Under the pieces are notes generated by a model. The model saw only the letters and a list, made by a program, of their open reading frames with translations, did no database searches and was not told the DNA's origin. Of a stretch of DNA of 38,519 nt, positions 7,170-15,477 are shown piece by piece (the stretch's first letter is position 1; each line of letters begins with the position of its first letter). The stretch lies in the NCBI GenBank assembly GCA_036377675.1, contig DASUXY010000052.1:1-38519 (forward strand), written 5' to 3'. Source of the stretch: DASUXY01 sp036377675 (GTDB lineage Bacteria > Bacillota > Bacilli > Bacillales > Amphibacillaceae). The translations under genes were made by a program, and so were the position numbers.

Positions 7170-8948
7170 GTGACTCTAGATATGGCTTTTCTGTTAGTTT
7201 TAATCATCATTATGCTCGTCTGCTTATTATTTGAAATTGCTCGGGTAGGAACAATCATTTTTTCAATCCTTGTCATTCTATTAGTAACTAAACTCATTAC
7301 ACCGAAAGAGGCACTCAGTGGATTTTCGAATGAAGGAATGCTTACCGTTGCTCTCTTATTTATTATCGCTGGGGCAGTACAAAAAAGTGGTTTGATTGAC
7401 CAATTGATGGAAAAGTGGTTAAAAAATAGTCGTACAGACGTAGGTTCTATGTTTCGTTTCTTCATTCCAATTGCACTATGTTCGGCATTTTTAAATAATA
7501 CACCCATTGTTGTCACATTTACCCCAATTATTAAAAATTGGTGTGTGAAGAGAGGAATTTCTCCTTCAAAGTTTTTAATCCCACTATCCTATATAACCAT
7601 TTTAGGTGGGACGATCACATTGATTGGTACTTCAACAAATATTGTTGTTCATGGTATGTTATTAGATTACGGATTAAAAGGATTTTCCTTATTCACTTTA
7701 ACGATTGTCGGTATCCCATTGACAATTGTCGGGTTTGTTTATTTATTTACATTGGGAATCAAGTTACTACCAGACCATCAAGGCTTTACTGAGCGGGTGA
7801 AGGAAGATGCGAGAGAATATATTGCAGAAGTGCAAGTCGAGCCTCATTTCCCCTTTATAAATAAAAGTGTTGAAAAAGCAGGATTAGAAAGTTTGAACGG
7901 TTTGTACCTCGTGGAGATCATTCGAAAAAATGGGCGTGTATCTCCGGTTAGAGATACAACCATTATTCAAAAGGGGGATCGTTTAATTTTTTCTGGAAAC
8001 ATTTCAACCATTGCTCAATTACAAAAAAGAACAGGATTAACATTAAGGACAGGTACAAATGTAGAACTAGATGATCTAAAAAACGGTGATATATACTTAG
8101 TTGAAGCAGTCGTCTCCCATCAATCGAGTTTGTTATCGAAGTCCATTAAACAATCACATTTTCGCTCTCGTTATGATGCAGGTGTCTTAGCGATTCACCG
8201 TAACAACGAAAGAATTGGAGGTAAAGTTGGTGATGTTATATTAAAAGCCGGAGATGCTTTACTGTTGATTGCGGGAAAAGAATTTTTAAGAAAATATGAA
8301 CAATCAAATGACTTTTATGTCGTCTCTCGTTTGAAAACACCGAGAACGTTAGAACAACATCCGGGGAAAGGTTTATTTTCAATCTTACTATTAATTACGC
8401 TTATTATCATTGTTTCCATTGGTTGGTTAACGATGTTGGAAGCGATGGCAATAGCAGTTGTTATTTTATTACTAACGGGTGTAGTAGATAGTGAAGAAAT
8501 AAAGAAAAACATGCAATTTCATGTACTATTTGTTATTGCCAGCTCATTAGGCATTGGTGTAGCGATGACAAAAACAGGATTGGCTGAATGGATTGCCATG
8601 AAAATGATAGCAATTGGTGCACCGTTTGGAATAGTTGCTCTGTTAGTGATGATGTACATGCTAACTAACATTTTTACAGAATTAATCACAAATACTGCTG
8701 CAGCGGTATTAATGTTACCGATTGGAATTGAAATGGCACATTCGTATCAGTTAGATCCAATGGGGTTTGCCGTCCTCGTAGCTATAGCCGCCTCTGCTAG
8801 TTTCATCACCCCAATTGGTTACCAGACGAATTTGATTGTTTATGCACCAGGTGGCTATACATTTATGGACTATGTAAAAGTTGGTGCACCACTTAGTTTA
8901 TTAGTGATGGTAACATCTGTTGCAATCATATATCATGTATGGTTTTAG
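7170..8948 (+). CDS. SLC13-family permease with TrkA-C domains, probable sulfate uptake
   Basis: This 592-residue membrane protein has hydrophobic spans in the first ~210 residues (starting FLLVLIIIMLVCLLFEIA). Two soluble RCK_C/TrkA-C type domains follow at about residues 215-380 (GLYLVEIIRKNG ... KGDRLIFSG and AGVLAIHRNNE ... AGDALLLIAG), then a second set of spans to the C-terminus. The motifs FLNNTPIVVTFTPI and TELITNTAAAVLMLPI are the paired NT/P hairpins of the DASS/SLC13 fold, and GTSTNIVVHGML and PIGYQTNLIVY are associated substrate or sodium motifs. This layout matches the SAC1/SLC13-type sulfate transporters, and the position before cysC supports sulfate as substrate. GTG 7170 follows AAAAGGGGTG by ten bases. 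Confidence 0.85.
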   Translation: MTLDMAFLLVLIIIMLVCLLFEIARVGTIIFSILVILLVTKLITPKEALSGFSNEGMLTVALLFIIAGAVQKSGLIDQLMEKWLKNSRTDVGSMFRFFIPIALCSAFLNNTPIVVTFTPIIKNWCVKRGISPSKFLIPLSYITILGGTITLIGTSTNIVVHGMLLDYGLKGFSLFTLTIVGIPLTIVGFVYLFTLGIKLLPDHQGFTERVKEDAREYIAEVQVEPHFPFINKSVEKAGLESLNGLYLVEIIRKNGRVSPVRDTTIIQKGDRLIFSGNISTIAQLQKRTGLTLRTGTNVELDDLKNGDIYLVEAVVSHQSSLLSKSIKQSHFRSRYDAGVLAIHRNNERIGGKVGDVILKAGDALLLIAGKEFLRKYEQSNDFYVVSRLKTPRTLEQHPGKGLFSILLLITLIIIVSIGWLTMLEAMAIAVVILLLTGVVDSEEIKKNMQFHVLFVIASSLGIGVAMTKTGLAEWIAMKMIAIGAPFGIVALLVMMYMLTNIFTELITNTAAAVLMLPIGIEMAHSYQLDPMGFAVLVAIAASASFITPIGYQTNLIVYAPGGYTFMDYVKVGAPLSLLVMVTSVAIIYHVWF

Positions 8949-8960
8949 GAGGAAAAAATA

Positions 8961-9560
8961 ATGACAAAATCAACAAATATAGTTTGGCACAAATCTGAAG
9001 TAACGAAAGAAAATAGGCAAAGATTAAATCGTCATCGAAGTGCTGTACTATGGTTTACAGGTTTATCTGCATCGGGCAAGTCGACAATTTCTGTTGCGCT
9101 AGAGAAAGCGTTGCATACGAAAGGAATTCATACGTATCGACTCGATGGAGACAATATTCGTCATGGGTTAAATAACAATTTAGGATTTAGTCCAGAAGAT
9201 CGGACTGAAAACATTCGTCGAATTGGTGAAGTTTCTAAATTAATGGTCGATGCTGGATTAATAACGTTAGCGGCATTCATTTCTCCTTATGCTGCTGATC
9301 GAAAGCAGGTCCGTGACCTCGTTGAAACCGAAGAATTTATTGAAATATATGTAAAGGCTAGTTTAGAAGTTTGTGAATCAAGGGATCCAAAAGGGCTTTA
9401 CAAGAAAGCTAGATTAGGTGAAATTAAAGATTTTACAGGTATCGATGCCCCTTATGAAGAACCAAAAAACCCAGAAATAATAATCGATACGGTCCACTTA
9501 GGAGTGAATGAGTCCGTACAATTAATCATTGATTATTTAAAACAACAAAAGTATATATAA
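8961..9560 (+). CDS. cysC: Adenylyl-sulfate kinase (APS kinase)
   Basis: This 199-residue kinase phosphorylates APS to PAPS with ATP. It has Walker A (GLSASGKST, residues about 34-42), the APS-binding DGDNIRHGLNNNLGFSPEDR, the lid FISPYAADRKQVRDLV and the conserved KGLYKKARLGEIKDFTGIDAPYEEP block split over its C-terminal half. Its length is normal for a stand-alone CysC. The ribosome binding site GGAGGAAAAA overlaps the end of the permease gene; the two genes are 12 bases apart and form an operon. In Bacillus, CysH can use both APS and PAPS, so the kinase may be needed mainly when PAPS is required. Confidence 0.93.
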   Translation: MTKSTNIVWHKSEVTKENRQRLNRHRSAVLWFTGLSASGKSTISVALEKALHTKGIHTYRLDGDNIRHGLNNNLGFSPEDRTENIRRIGEVSKLMVDAGLITLAAFISPYAADRKQVRDLVETEEFIEIYVKASLEVCESRDPKGLYKKARLGEIKDFTGIDAPYEEPKNPEIIIDTVHLGVNESVQLIIDYLKQQKYI

Positions 9561-9608
9561 TTTGTTTGCTAAAAAGTAGCCTATGGTAAATAAAACCATT
9601 AATCGCAC

Positions 9609-9637
9609 TTGACAAATGGGAATAGTATAGTTAACAT
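9609..9637 (+). promoter_or_regulatory. SigA-type promoter for cysH leader
   Basis: TTGACA (9609-9614) and TAACAT (9632-9637) are separated by 17 bases. Transcription from near 9645 gives a leader of about 170 bases before cysH. The leader starts with a stable hairpin and ends in a terminator. The -35 is perfect and the -10 is weak, which suits activation, but no regulator site was identified. Confidence 0.6.
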
Positions 9638-9648
9638 ATAAATGACTT

Positions 9649-9677
9649 AATAGCTGACTGGAAAAACAGAAGCTATT
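9649..9677 (+). promoter_or_regulatory. Hairpin at the 5' end of the cysH leader
   Basis: AATAGCT (9649-9655) pairs with AGCTATT (9671-9677). Inside, after a GA/A internal loop, CTG pairs with CAG around a GAAAAA loop. It begins a few bases after the predicted transcription start and may be part of a regulatory leader RNA or a 5' stabiliser. Confidence 0.45.
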
Positions 9678-9735
9678 GGAAAAGGAAGATCATCCATATT
9701 TGCAATAATAAATAATTAGATTCGCAGACTATACA

Positions 9736-9782
9736 AAATAGAGGCGACTTTAATCGAGTGTTGGTTAAAGTCGTCTATTTTT
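9736..9782 (+). terminator. Intrinsic terminator directly before cysH
   Basis: AAATAGA, a GG bulge and CGACTTTAA (9736-9753) pair with TTAAAGTCG and TCTATTT (9765-9780), giving 16 pairs, and the stem runs into a T tract ending at 9782. Only 32 bases separate it from the cysH start. It may end the SLC13-cysC transcript and also attenuate cysH transcription from the promoter at 9609-9637. Confidence 0.75.
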
Positions 9783-9814
9783 ATAACAAATAAGAATGAA
9801 GGGGGCGTAATGTC

Positions 9815-10519
9815 ATGAGAGTAACGTATTCATCATGGGGTGAATTTGAAAATGAGTTTGCAGTAGATAATGCCTCAAAAGGAGCAATAAATGTTTTGCA
9901 ATGGGCGTATGAAACATACGATGATGAACTGATTTATGCATGTAGCTTCGGAGTTGAGGGAATCGTGATGATCGACTTCATATCACAAATAAAGCCAGAT
10001 GCAAAAGTCGTCTTTCTTGATACAGGGCTTCACTTTCATGAAACGTATAAATTGATCGAAGTAGTGAAAACGAAGTATCCCCAACTTGGCATTGAATTGA
10101 AGAAACCAGCATTAACTGTTGAAGAACAAGAGGAAAAGTATCGTAAAAACCTATGGGAAAGCGATCCTGATCGTTGTTGCTTTATGAGAAAAGTTCTACC
10201 TCTTAAAGAAACGTTAACGAATGCGACTGCATGGTTGTCAGGGCTTAGAAGGGAACAATCCCCTTCACGAAGGTTGACAAAGTTTGTTAATAAAGATGAT
10301 ACATTTCAATCCATTAAAATATGTCCGCTGATCTATTGGTTATGGACAGATATATGGGATTATGTAAAAAAACAAGATTTGCCTTACAACTCATTACATG
10401 ACCGAGGATATCCAAGTATTGGATGTGCTCCTTGTACATTGCCAGGTGATATGGAAACGGGTTCAAGATCTGGAAGGTGGGCCAATCAAAAGAAAACAGA
10501 ATGTGGCTTGCATAAATAA
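9815..10519 (+). CDS. cysH: Phosphoadenylyl/adenylyl-sulfate reductase
   Basis: This 234-residue enzyme reduces APS or PAPS to sulfite with thioredoxin as electron donor. It has the PP-loop-like N-terminus (YACSFGVEGIVMID), the Cys-Cys pair (DRCCFMRKVLPL), a second CxxC pair (YPSIGCAPCTLPGD) and the catalytic C-terminal cysteine in KTECGLHK. The CC ... CxxC ligands bind a [4Fe-4S] cluster, which places it with APS-type reductases such as Bacillus CysH rather than the cluster-free E. coli PAPS reductase. ATG 9815 has AAGGGGGCG about seven bases upstream; the ATG at 9809 is closed by a stop after two codons. Confidence 0.93.
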   Translation: MRVTYSSWGEFENEFAVDNASKGAINVLQWAYETYDDELIYACSFGVEGIVMIDFISQIKPDAKVVFLDTGLHFHETYKLIEVVKTKYPQLGIELKKPALTVEEQEEKYRKNLWESDPDRCCFMRKVLPLKETLTNATAWLSGLRREQSPSRRLTKFVNKDDTFQSIKICPLIYWLWTDIWDYVKKQDLPYNSLHDRGYPSIGCAPCTLPGDMETGSRSGRWANQKKTECGLHK

Positions 10520-10649
10520 ACAACTATAAAAAATATTTAGTAGCCGTACAAATGATTTTAATTTGTCATTAGAGCCATCAAACCATTTACGTTAAAAATA
10601 GGGAAAATTTTAGTTCATAAAATATAAGGTAGAAATGAGGGAATATAAA

Positions 10650-11798
10650 GTGAGTATAAGTGAACCGCATGGCAGTACACTCATTAACCGCTGGAATGCC
10701 GGTTATCAAGTAAGCGAATTTGCAGAAACAGTAGAGTTGGATGAAATAGCAATAAGTGATTTAGATTTGATAGGAACGGGTGCATATAGTCCGTTGACTG
10801 GATTTCTTACAGAAAAAGACTATGAAACTGTCATTAACAACATGAGATTATCCACTGGTGATGTGTGGACGATTCCCATTACGTTACCGATTACAGCTGA
10901 ACGTGCCAAAAAAATAAAAGTAGGAGATGAAGTTAAATTAGTAAAAGACGGTGTCGTATACGGTGTCATTGAAGTGGCGGATATGTATACACCAGATAAG
11001 GAAAAAGAAGCTAAACTTGTTTTTGGTACGACTGAACAGGAACATCCTGGAGTGAGAAAGCTGTTTGAACGACCAAATGTCTATATAGGTGGCCCCATCG
11101 TACTCATAAAACGCCGACCATTAGAAGAGTTTTCTGCATATCATTACGATCCTGTAGAAACTCGAAAAAAATTTACAGAGCTAGGATGGAAGACAGTCGT
11201 AGGGTTTCAAACGAGAAATCCTGTTCACCGCGCCCATGAATATATTCAAAAATCAGCATTGGAAATTGTCGATGGATTATTTTTAAATCCACTTGTAGGG
11301 GAAACGAAATCCGATGATATTCCGGCAGATGTCCGTCTCAAAAGCTACGAAGTTTTATTAGAAAATTATTATGATGAAAACTATGTATTTCTAGGGGTTT
11401 TTACAGCGGCCATGCGTTATGCAGGGCCACGGGAAGCCGTCTTTCATGCCATCGTGAGAAAAAACTTCGGTTGTACACATTTTATCGTAGGTCGTGATCA
11501 TGCAGGTGTCGGTAATTATTATGGCACATACGATGCCCAAAAAATATTTAGTAATTTTACAAAGGAAGAACTTGGCATTACGCTCCTCTTTTTCGAACAT
11601 AGTTTTTACTGTCATACATGCAAAAGTATGGCGACGTTGAAAACATGCCCACACGATGCTCGTCATCACGTCATTTTATCGGGTACAAAAGTAAGAGAAA
11701 TGCTCCGGAAAGGAGAGAGACCACCAGCTACGTTTAGTCGTCCTGAAGTAATCGATGTGCTTATTGCTGGATTAAACAGTGAATCCGTTTATTCATAG
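10650..11798 (+). CDS. sat: Sulfate adenylyltransferase (ATP sulfurylase)
   Basis: This 382-residue enzyme makes APS from sulfate and ATP. It has the conserved GFQTRNPVHRAHEY (the HxxH nucleotide motif), GRDHAGVGNYYG, and a C-terminal block with VILSGTKVREMLRKGE. GTG 10650 is preferred because GAGGGA lies seven bases upstream and the N-terminus MSISEPHGSTLINRW then fits bacterial Sat proteins; an ATG at 10635 is also in frame. It has no C-terminal kinase domain, consistent with the separate cysC. It follows cysH by 130 bases that hold no clear terminator, so co-transcription is possible. Confidence 0.92.
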   Translation: MSISEPHGSTLINRWNAGYQVSEFAETVELDEIAISDLDLIGTGAYSPLTGFLTEKDYETVINNMRLSTGDVWTIPITLPITAERAKKIKVGDEVKLVKDGVVYGVIEVADMYTPDKEKEAKLVFGTTEQEHPGVRKLFERPNVYIGGPIVLIKRRPLEEFSAYHYDPVETRKKFTELGWKTVVGFQTRNPVHRAHEYIQKSALEIVDGLFLNPLVGETKSDDIPADVRLKSYEVLLENYYDENYVFLGVFTAAMRYAGPREAVFHAIVRKNFGCTHFIVGRDHAGVGNYYGTYDAQKIFSNFTKEELGITLLFFEHSFYCHTCKSMATLKTCPHDARHHVILSGTKVREMLRKGERPPATFSRPEVIDVLIAGLNSESVYS

Positions 11799-11828
11799 GT
11801 ACAAACTAAAATGAAAGGGGTGGAGAAG

Positions 11829-12608
11829 ATGGGGAAAGTATATTTAGTAGGCGCTGGACCTGGAGATATCGATTTAATCACCGTTAAAGGATTGAAATGT
11901 ATTCAAGATGCGGATGTCATCTTATATGACCGATTAATCAATAAAGAACTCCTTGATTATGCAAAGCAAGGAGCGGAATTTATTTACTGTGGAAAACTAC
12001 CGAAATATCATGCATTTATTCAAGAGACGATCAACTACTTTTTAGTTAAATATGCAAAACAAGGGAAAATAGTTACTCGATTAAAAGGGGGAGATCCATT
12101 TGTTTTTGGCCGGGGTGCCGAGGAAGCACAAGTTTTAGTGGAGCATGAAATCGCTTTTGAAGTCGTTCCAGGGATTACGTCTGGAATTGCTGCACCTGCA
12201 TATGCTGGTATTCCAGTTACCCATCGCGAGATTAGCTCTAGCTTTGCAATCGTAACAGGGCATATGCGTGCTGGTAAACATGATTCGATCGATTGGGAAA
12301 GTCTTGCAAAAGGAGTAGATACATTAGCCATTTATATGGGGGTAGGTAACTTATCCTATATATGTAATCAATTAGTTAAGTATGGAAAACCGGCGGATAC
12401 ACCAGTTGCTCTCGTTCACTGGGGAACGACAGAAGCACAACATACGGTTACAGGATCATTGGCTTCCATTGTTGAAATTGCCAAAAAAGCAAAGATTAAA
12501 AATCCGAGTATGATTATTGTTGGAGAAGTTGTTCATTTACGGGAAAAAATAAACTGGTTTGAACATGCAAGATTAGATGAAACAGTGATGGAAAAAGTGT
12601 TTGTATAA
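11829..12608 (+). CDS. cobA: Uroporphyrinogen-III C-methyltransferase (SUMT)
   Basis: This 259-residue S-adenosylmethionine-dependent enzyme methylates uroporphyrinogen III twice to precorrin-2, the first step toward siroheme. It has the N-terminal VGAGPGDIDLITVKG, VILYDRLIN, RLKGGDPFVFGRGAEE, VVPGITSGIAAPAYAG, VTHR and VTGHM motifs of the family. It lacks the CysG dehydrogenase domain, which is supplied by the separate sirC gene at 17260. ATG 11829 follows AAAGGGGTGG; an upstream ATG at 11811 overlaps that site. It corresponds to B. subtilis YlnD. Confidence 0.92.
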   Translation: MGKVYLVGAGPGDIDLITVKGLKCIQDADVILYDRLINKELLDYAKQGAEFIYCGKLPKYHAFIQETINYFLVKYAKQGKIVTRLKGGDPFVFGRGAEEAQVLVEHEIAFEVVPGITSGIAAPAYAGIPVTHREISSSFAIVTGHMRAGKHDSIDWESLAKGVDTLAIYMGVGNLSYICNQLVKYGKPADTPVALVHWGTTEAQHTVTGSLASIVEIAKKAKIKNPSMIIVGEVVHLREKINWFEHARLDETVMEKVFV

Positions 12609-12624
12609 TTGGAGGGACTAACTT

Positions 12625-13344
12625 ATGCAAGCAGTCTTATTTGTTAGTCATGGAAGTAGGCTTGAAATAGGGATAAAAGAAGCCGTTCGCTTTACCGAAC
12701 GATATAGAGCGACTAAAGATATTATTCGGGAAGTATGTTTTTTGGAACGAGCGAAGCCTTCGATTGAAGAGGGGATTGCAACCTGTGTCGCACGCGGTGC
12801 TACAAAAATTGCAGTTATACCGATTCTATTATTAACGGCGGTACATGCAAATGAAGATATACCATTAGAGGTTCAAGCTGGAAAAAAGAAGTATCCTCAT
12901 ATTACATTTACATATGGAAGACCATTTGGTGTCCATCCTAAAATAGTTGAGGCCCTTTATGACCGTGTTGTCGAACAACATATTCCAATCATAGATGATG
13001 CGGAAGTATTACTTGTAGGAAGAGGAAGTAGTGATCCAGCAGTTAAACGGGATCTGTCAAAAATTGCCCAACGTTTAGAAAAAAATTATCGTTTTAAAAA
13101 AGTAAATATCTCATTTCTTTATGGCGTAAAGCCACGATTTGATGATGTGCTCATACAACTACAAAATGGGAACAATGAACAGATTTTTATTATCCCGTAC
13201 TTATTATTTTCCGGAATCTTAATGAATGACATAGAGAGTAAATTAAAACAATTATCAAGTGATAAGTTTATTCTTTGTGAAAGTTTAGGCACTCATGACA
13301 ATCTACAAGAAGTTCTCCATGAGCGTGTAGAAGAGTTGCTCTAA
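12625..13344 (+). CDS. sirB: Sirohydrochlorin ferrochelatase (CbiX/SirB family)
   Basis: This 239-residue protein has two CbiX-like halves: LFVSHGSRLEIG with AVIPILLLTAVHANEDIPLEV, and VLLVGRGSSDPAV with FIIPYLLFSG. It inserts Fe(II) into sirohydrochlorin, and the histidines in the N-terminal SHGS and VHANED segments are the expected metal ligands. It follows cobA by 16 bases with GGAGGG before its ATG, so both are in one operon. It corresponds to B. subtilis YlnE. Confidence 0.88.
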   Translation: MQAVLFVSHGSRLEIGIKEAVRFTERYRATKDIIREVCFLERAKPSIEEGIATCVARGATKIAVIPILLLTAVHANEDIPLEVQAGKKKYPHITFTYGRPFGVHPKIVEALYDRVVEQHIPIIDDAEVLLVGRGSSDPAVKRDLSKIAQRLEKNYRFKKVNISFLYGVKPRFDDVLIQLQNGNNEQIFIIPYLLFSGILMNDIESKLKQLSSDKFILCESLGTHDNLQEVLHERVEELL

Positions 13345-13443
13345 TGTGAAGGTGATGTAGTAGCTCGTATAAGTTCATTTAAATGGGGTGCCAGTTAGAC
13401 AATAGCCATAATGAACATTTTTATGAAAAGGACGAAGGAAACG

Positions 13444-13590
13444 ATGGGAAAGAGAAAAGAAAATTTTAATCATTCCATTAAATGCCTTAGGAAAATGTTA
13501 GAGACTATGGATTATGGGTCTATTACACTTGTTGTTCAAGATAATTATGTTGTGCAAATTGAGAGAAATGAAAAGATTCGATTAAAATGA
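13444..13590 (+). CDS. YezD-like small protein (DUF2292)
   Basis: This 48-residue protein reads MGKRKENFNHSIKCLRK, then LETMDYGSITLVVQDN and YVVQIERNEKIRLK. The pattern of a short helix, a YGS turn, a hydrophobic strand (SITLVVQD) and a VQIER...EK end matches the YezD/DUF2292 family. That family is often found next to sulfate-assimilation genes in Bacillales; its function is unknown. ATG 13444 follows GAAGGA closely and AAAAGGA at eleven bases. In-frame ATGs at 13411 and 13423 lack a ribosome binding site. It lies 36 bases before cysJ. Confidence 0.7.
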   Translation: MGKRKENFNHSIKCLRKMLETMDYGSITLVVQDNYVVQIERNEKIRLK

Positions 13591-13626
13591 TTTATTTAAG
13601 AAATATGATGAGTGAGGTGGAAAAAA

Positions 13627-15453
13627 TTGCAACTTCAAGTGATGAATAGTCCTTTTAACCAGGAGCAAGTAGATTTACTCAATCAGCTTCTACCAAAATT
13701 AACAGCAGAGCAGCAACTTTGGTTAGGTGGATATATAAGTGCTCTCCACATAAAGGAAAGTGCTCATCCGAGTGGAGGGGTTGCTGTACTTGAAAAGCCA
13801 GATGTTCAAACGAAGATCGTTTCGAGAGAGGTAACGATTCTTTATGGATCACAAACTGGGAATGGGCAACATTTAGCTGAGGAGTTATCGAAAAATCTAA
13901 AAGCTGAAAATTTCGATGTCACGTTATCGGCAATGAATGAATTTAGACCGAATGCACTTAAGAAAGTTGAGCATTTATTAATGATTGTTAGTACACACGG
14001 AGAAGGTGATCCACCTGATAATGCGATACCGTTTTACGAGTATTTACATAGTAGGAGAGCACCAGAGCTAGAAAATTTGCAATTCTCTGTATTATCCTTA
14101 GGGGATAGCTCCTATGAGTTTTTCTGTCAAACAGGTAAAGATTTTGAAAAGCGTTTACTTGAATTAGGGGCAAAACCACTTGTTCCTCGAGTAGATTGTG
14201 ATTTGGACTTTGATGAACCTGCTCAAGAATGGTTTAAAGAGGTAACTTCTAAATTGAATGAGCTAGGCGAGTCTACTCCAACTGTTCAGTCAACTTCGAA
14301 TCATGTAGCTGAAATAAATCGAACAGTTTATTCACGGACCAATCCTTTTCATGCCGAAGTACTTGAAAACTTAAACTTGAATGGAAGAGGATCGAAGAAG
14401 GAAACACGTCATTTAGAACTTTCCATAGAAGGATCAAATCTACAATATGAGCCAGGCGACAGCATAGGAATTTATCCTAAAAATGATCCTGAATTAGTAG
14501 ACGCTCTTATTGCAGAGATGAACTGGGATGCTGAAGAGTCAGTTACAGTGAATTCACAAGGGGATTTACGAGCACTACGTGAAGCTTTAATTTCTAATTT
14601 TGAAATTACGGTATTAACAAAACCATTATTACAAAAGGCGTCTACATTAACTTCGAATCCTAAATTACAAAAATTGTTGGAGGAGGAAGATGAGGAAACA
14701 TTAAAAAATTATTTATACGGAAGGGACTTATTAGATTTAGTGAAAGATTTTGCACCGTGGGAAGGAACAGCAAATGACTTTGTTGCTATATTGAGAAAAA
14801 TACCAGCTCGTTTATATTCGATTGCTAGCAGTTACGAAGCAAATCCAGATGAAGTCCATGTAACGATTGGAACAGTTCGTTATACGGCACACGAACGTGA
14901 ACGATTTGGTGTATGCTCTGGTGAATGTGCACGACGTATCAAGCCAGGAGATACATTACCCATTTATGTTCAACGAAATGCGAATTTTAAGTTACCCGAT
15001 CATCCGGATACTCCGATCATTATGATCGGACCCGGTACAGGGATCGCTCCGTTTCGATCATTTTTAGAAGAACGTGAAGAGATTGGTGCGCGAGGAAAAT
15101 CTTGGTTATTTTTCGGTGATCAACATTATACGACAGACTTCTTATATCAAGTGGAATGGCAACGGTGGCTTAAAGACGGTGTTTTAACGAGAATGGATGT
15201 CGCCTTTTCTCGAGATACGGATGAAAAAGTGTACGTCCAACATAAAATGCTTGAAAATAGTCGAGACCTTTTCCAATGGTTAGAAGAGGGGGCTGTCGTT
15301 TACGTATGTGGAGATGAAAAGCATATGGCAACGGATGTCCATCAGACATTGGTAGACATCATTGAAACAGAAGGAAAAATGAATTCTGCTGAAGCAAATG
15401 ATTACCTCGCTCAGATGCAACAGCAGAAACGCTATCAACGTGATGTTTATTAA
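13627..15453 (+). CDS. cysJ: Assimilatory sulfite reductase flavoprotein, alpha subunit
   Basis: This 608-residue NADPH-dependent diflavin reductase passes electrons to CysI. An N-terminal flavodoxin domain (ILYGSQTGNGQHLAEEL, STHGEGDPPDN) binds FMN. An FAD domain follows (YEPGDSIGIYPKND, RLYSIASSYEANPDEV, GVCSGECA), and the C-terminal NADP domain has MIGPGTGIAPFRSF, FFGDQ and VYVCGDEKHMATDV. TTG 13627 is chosen because GAGGTGG lies about six bases upstream and the N-terminus MQLQVMNSPFNQEQ matches Bacillus CysJ; a GTG at 13612 is in frame but without a site. It is followed by cysI after 24 bases. Confidence 0.93.
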   Translation: MQLQVMNSPFNQEQVDLLNQLLPKLTAEQQLWLGGYISALHIKESAHPSGGVAVLEKPDVQTKIVSREVTILYGSQTGNGQHLAEELSKNLKAENFDVTLSAMNEFRPNALKKVEHLLMIVSTHGEGDPPDNAIPFYEYLHSRRAPELENLQFSVLSLGDSSYEFFCQTGKDFEKRLLELGAKPLVPRVDCDLDFDEPAQEWFKEVTSKLNELGESTPTVQSTSNHVAEINRTVYSRTNPFHAEVLENLNLNGRGSKKETRHLELSIEGSNLQYEPGDSIGIYPKNDPELVDALIAEMNWDAEESVTVNSQGDLRALREALISNFEITVLTKPLLQKASTLTSNPKLQKLLEEEDEETLKNYLYGRDLLDLVKDFAPWEGTANDFVAILRKIPARLYSIASSYEANPDEVHVTIGTVRYTAHERERFGVCSGECARRIKPGDTLPIYVQRNANFKLPDHPDTPIIMIGPGTGIAPFRSFLEEREEIGARGKSWLFFGDQHYTTDFLYQVEWQRWLKDGVLTRMDVAFSRDTDEKVYVQHKMLENSRDLFQWLEEGAVVYVCGDEKHMATDVHQTLVDIIETEGKMNSAEANDYLAQMQQQKRYQRDVY

Positions 15454-15477
15454 CCAAAAGTAGAAAGGGGATTACGA

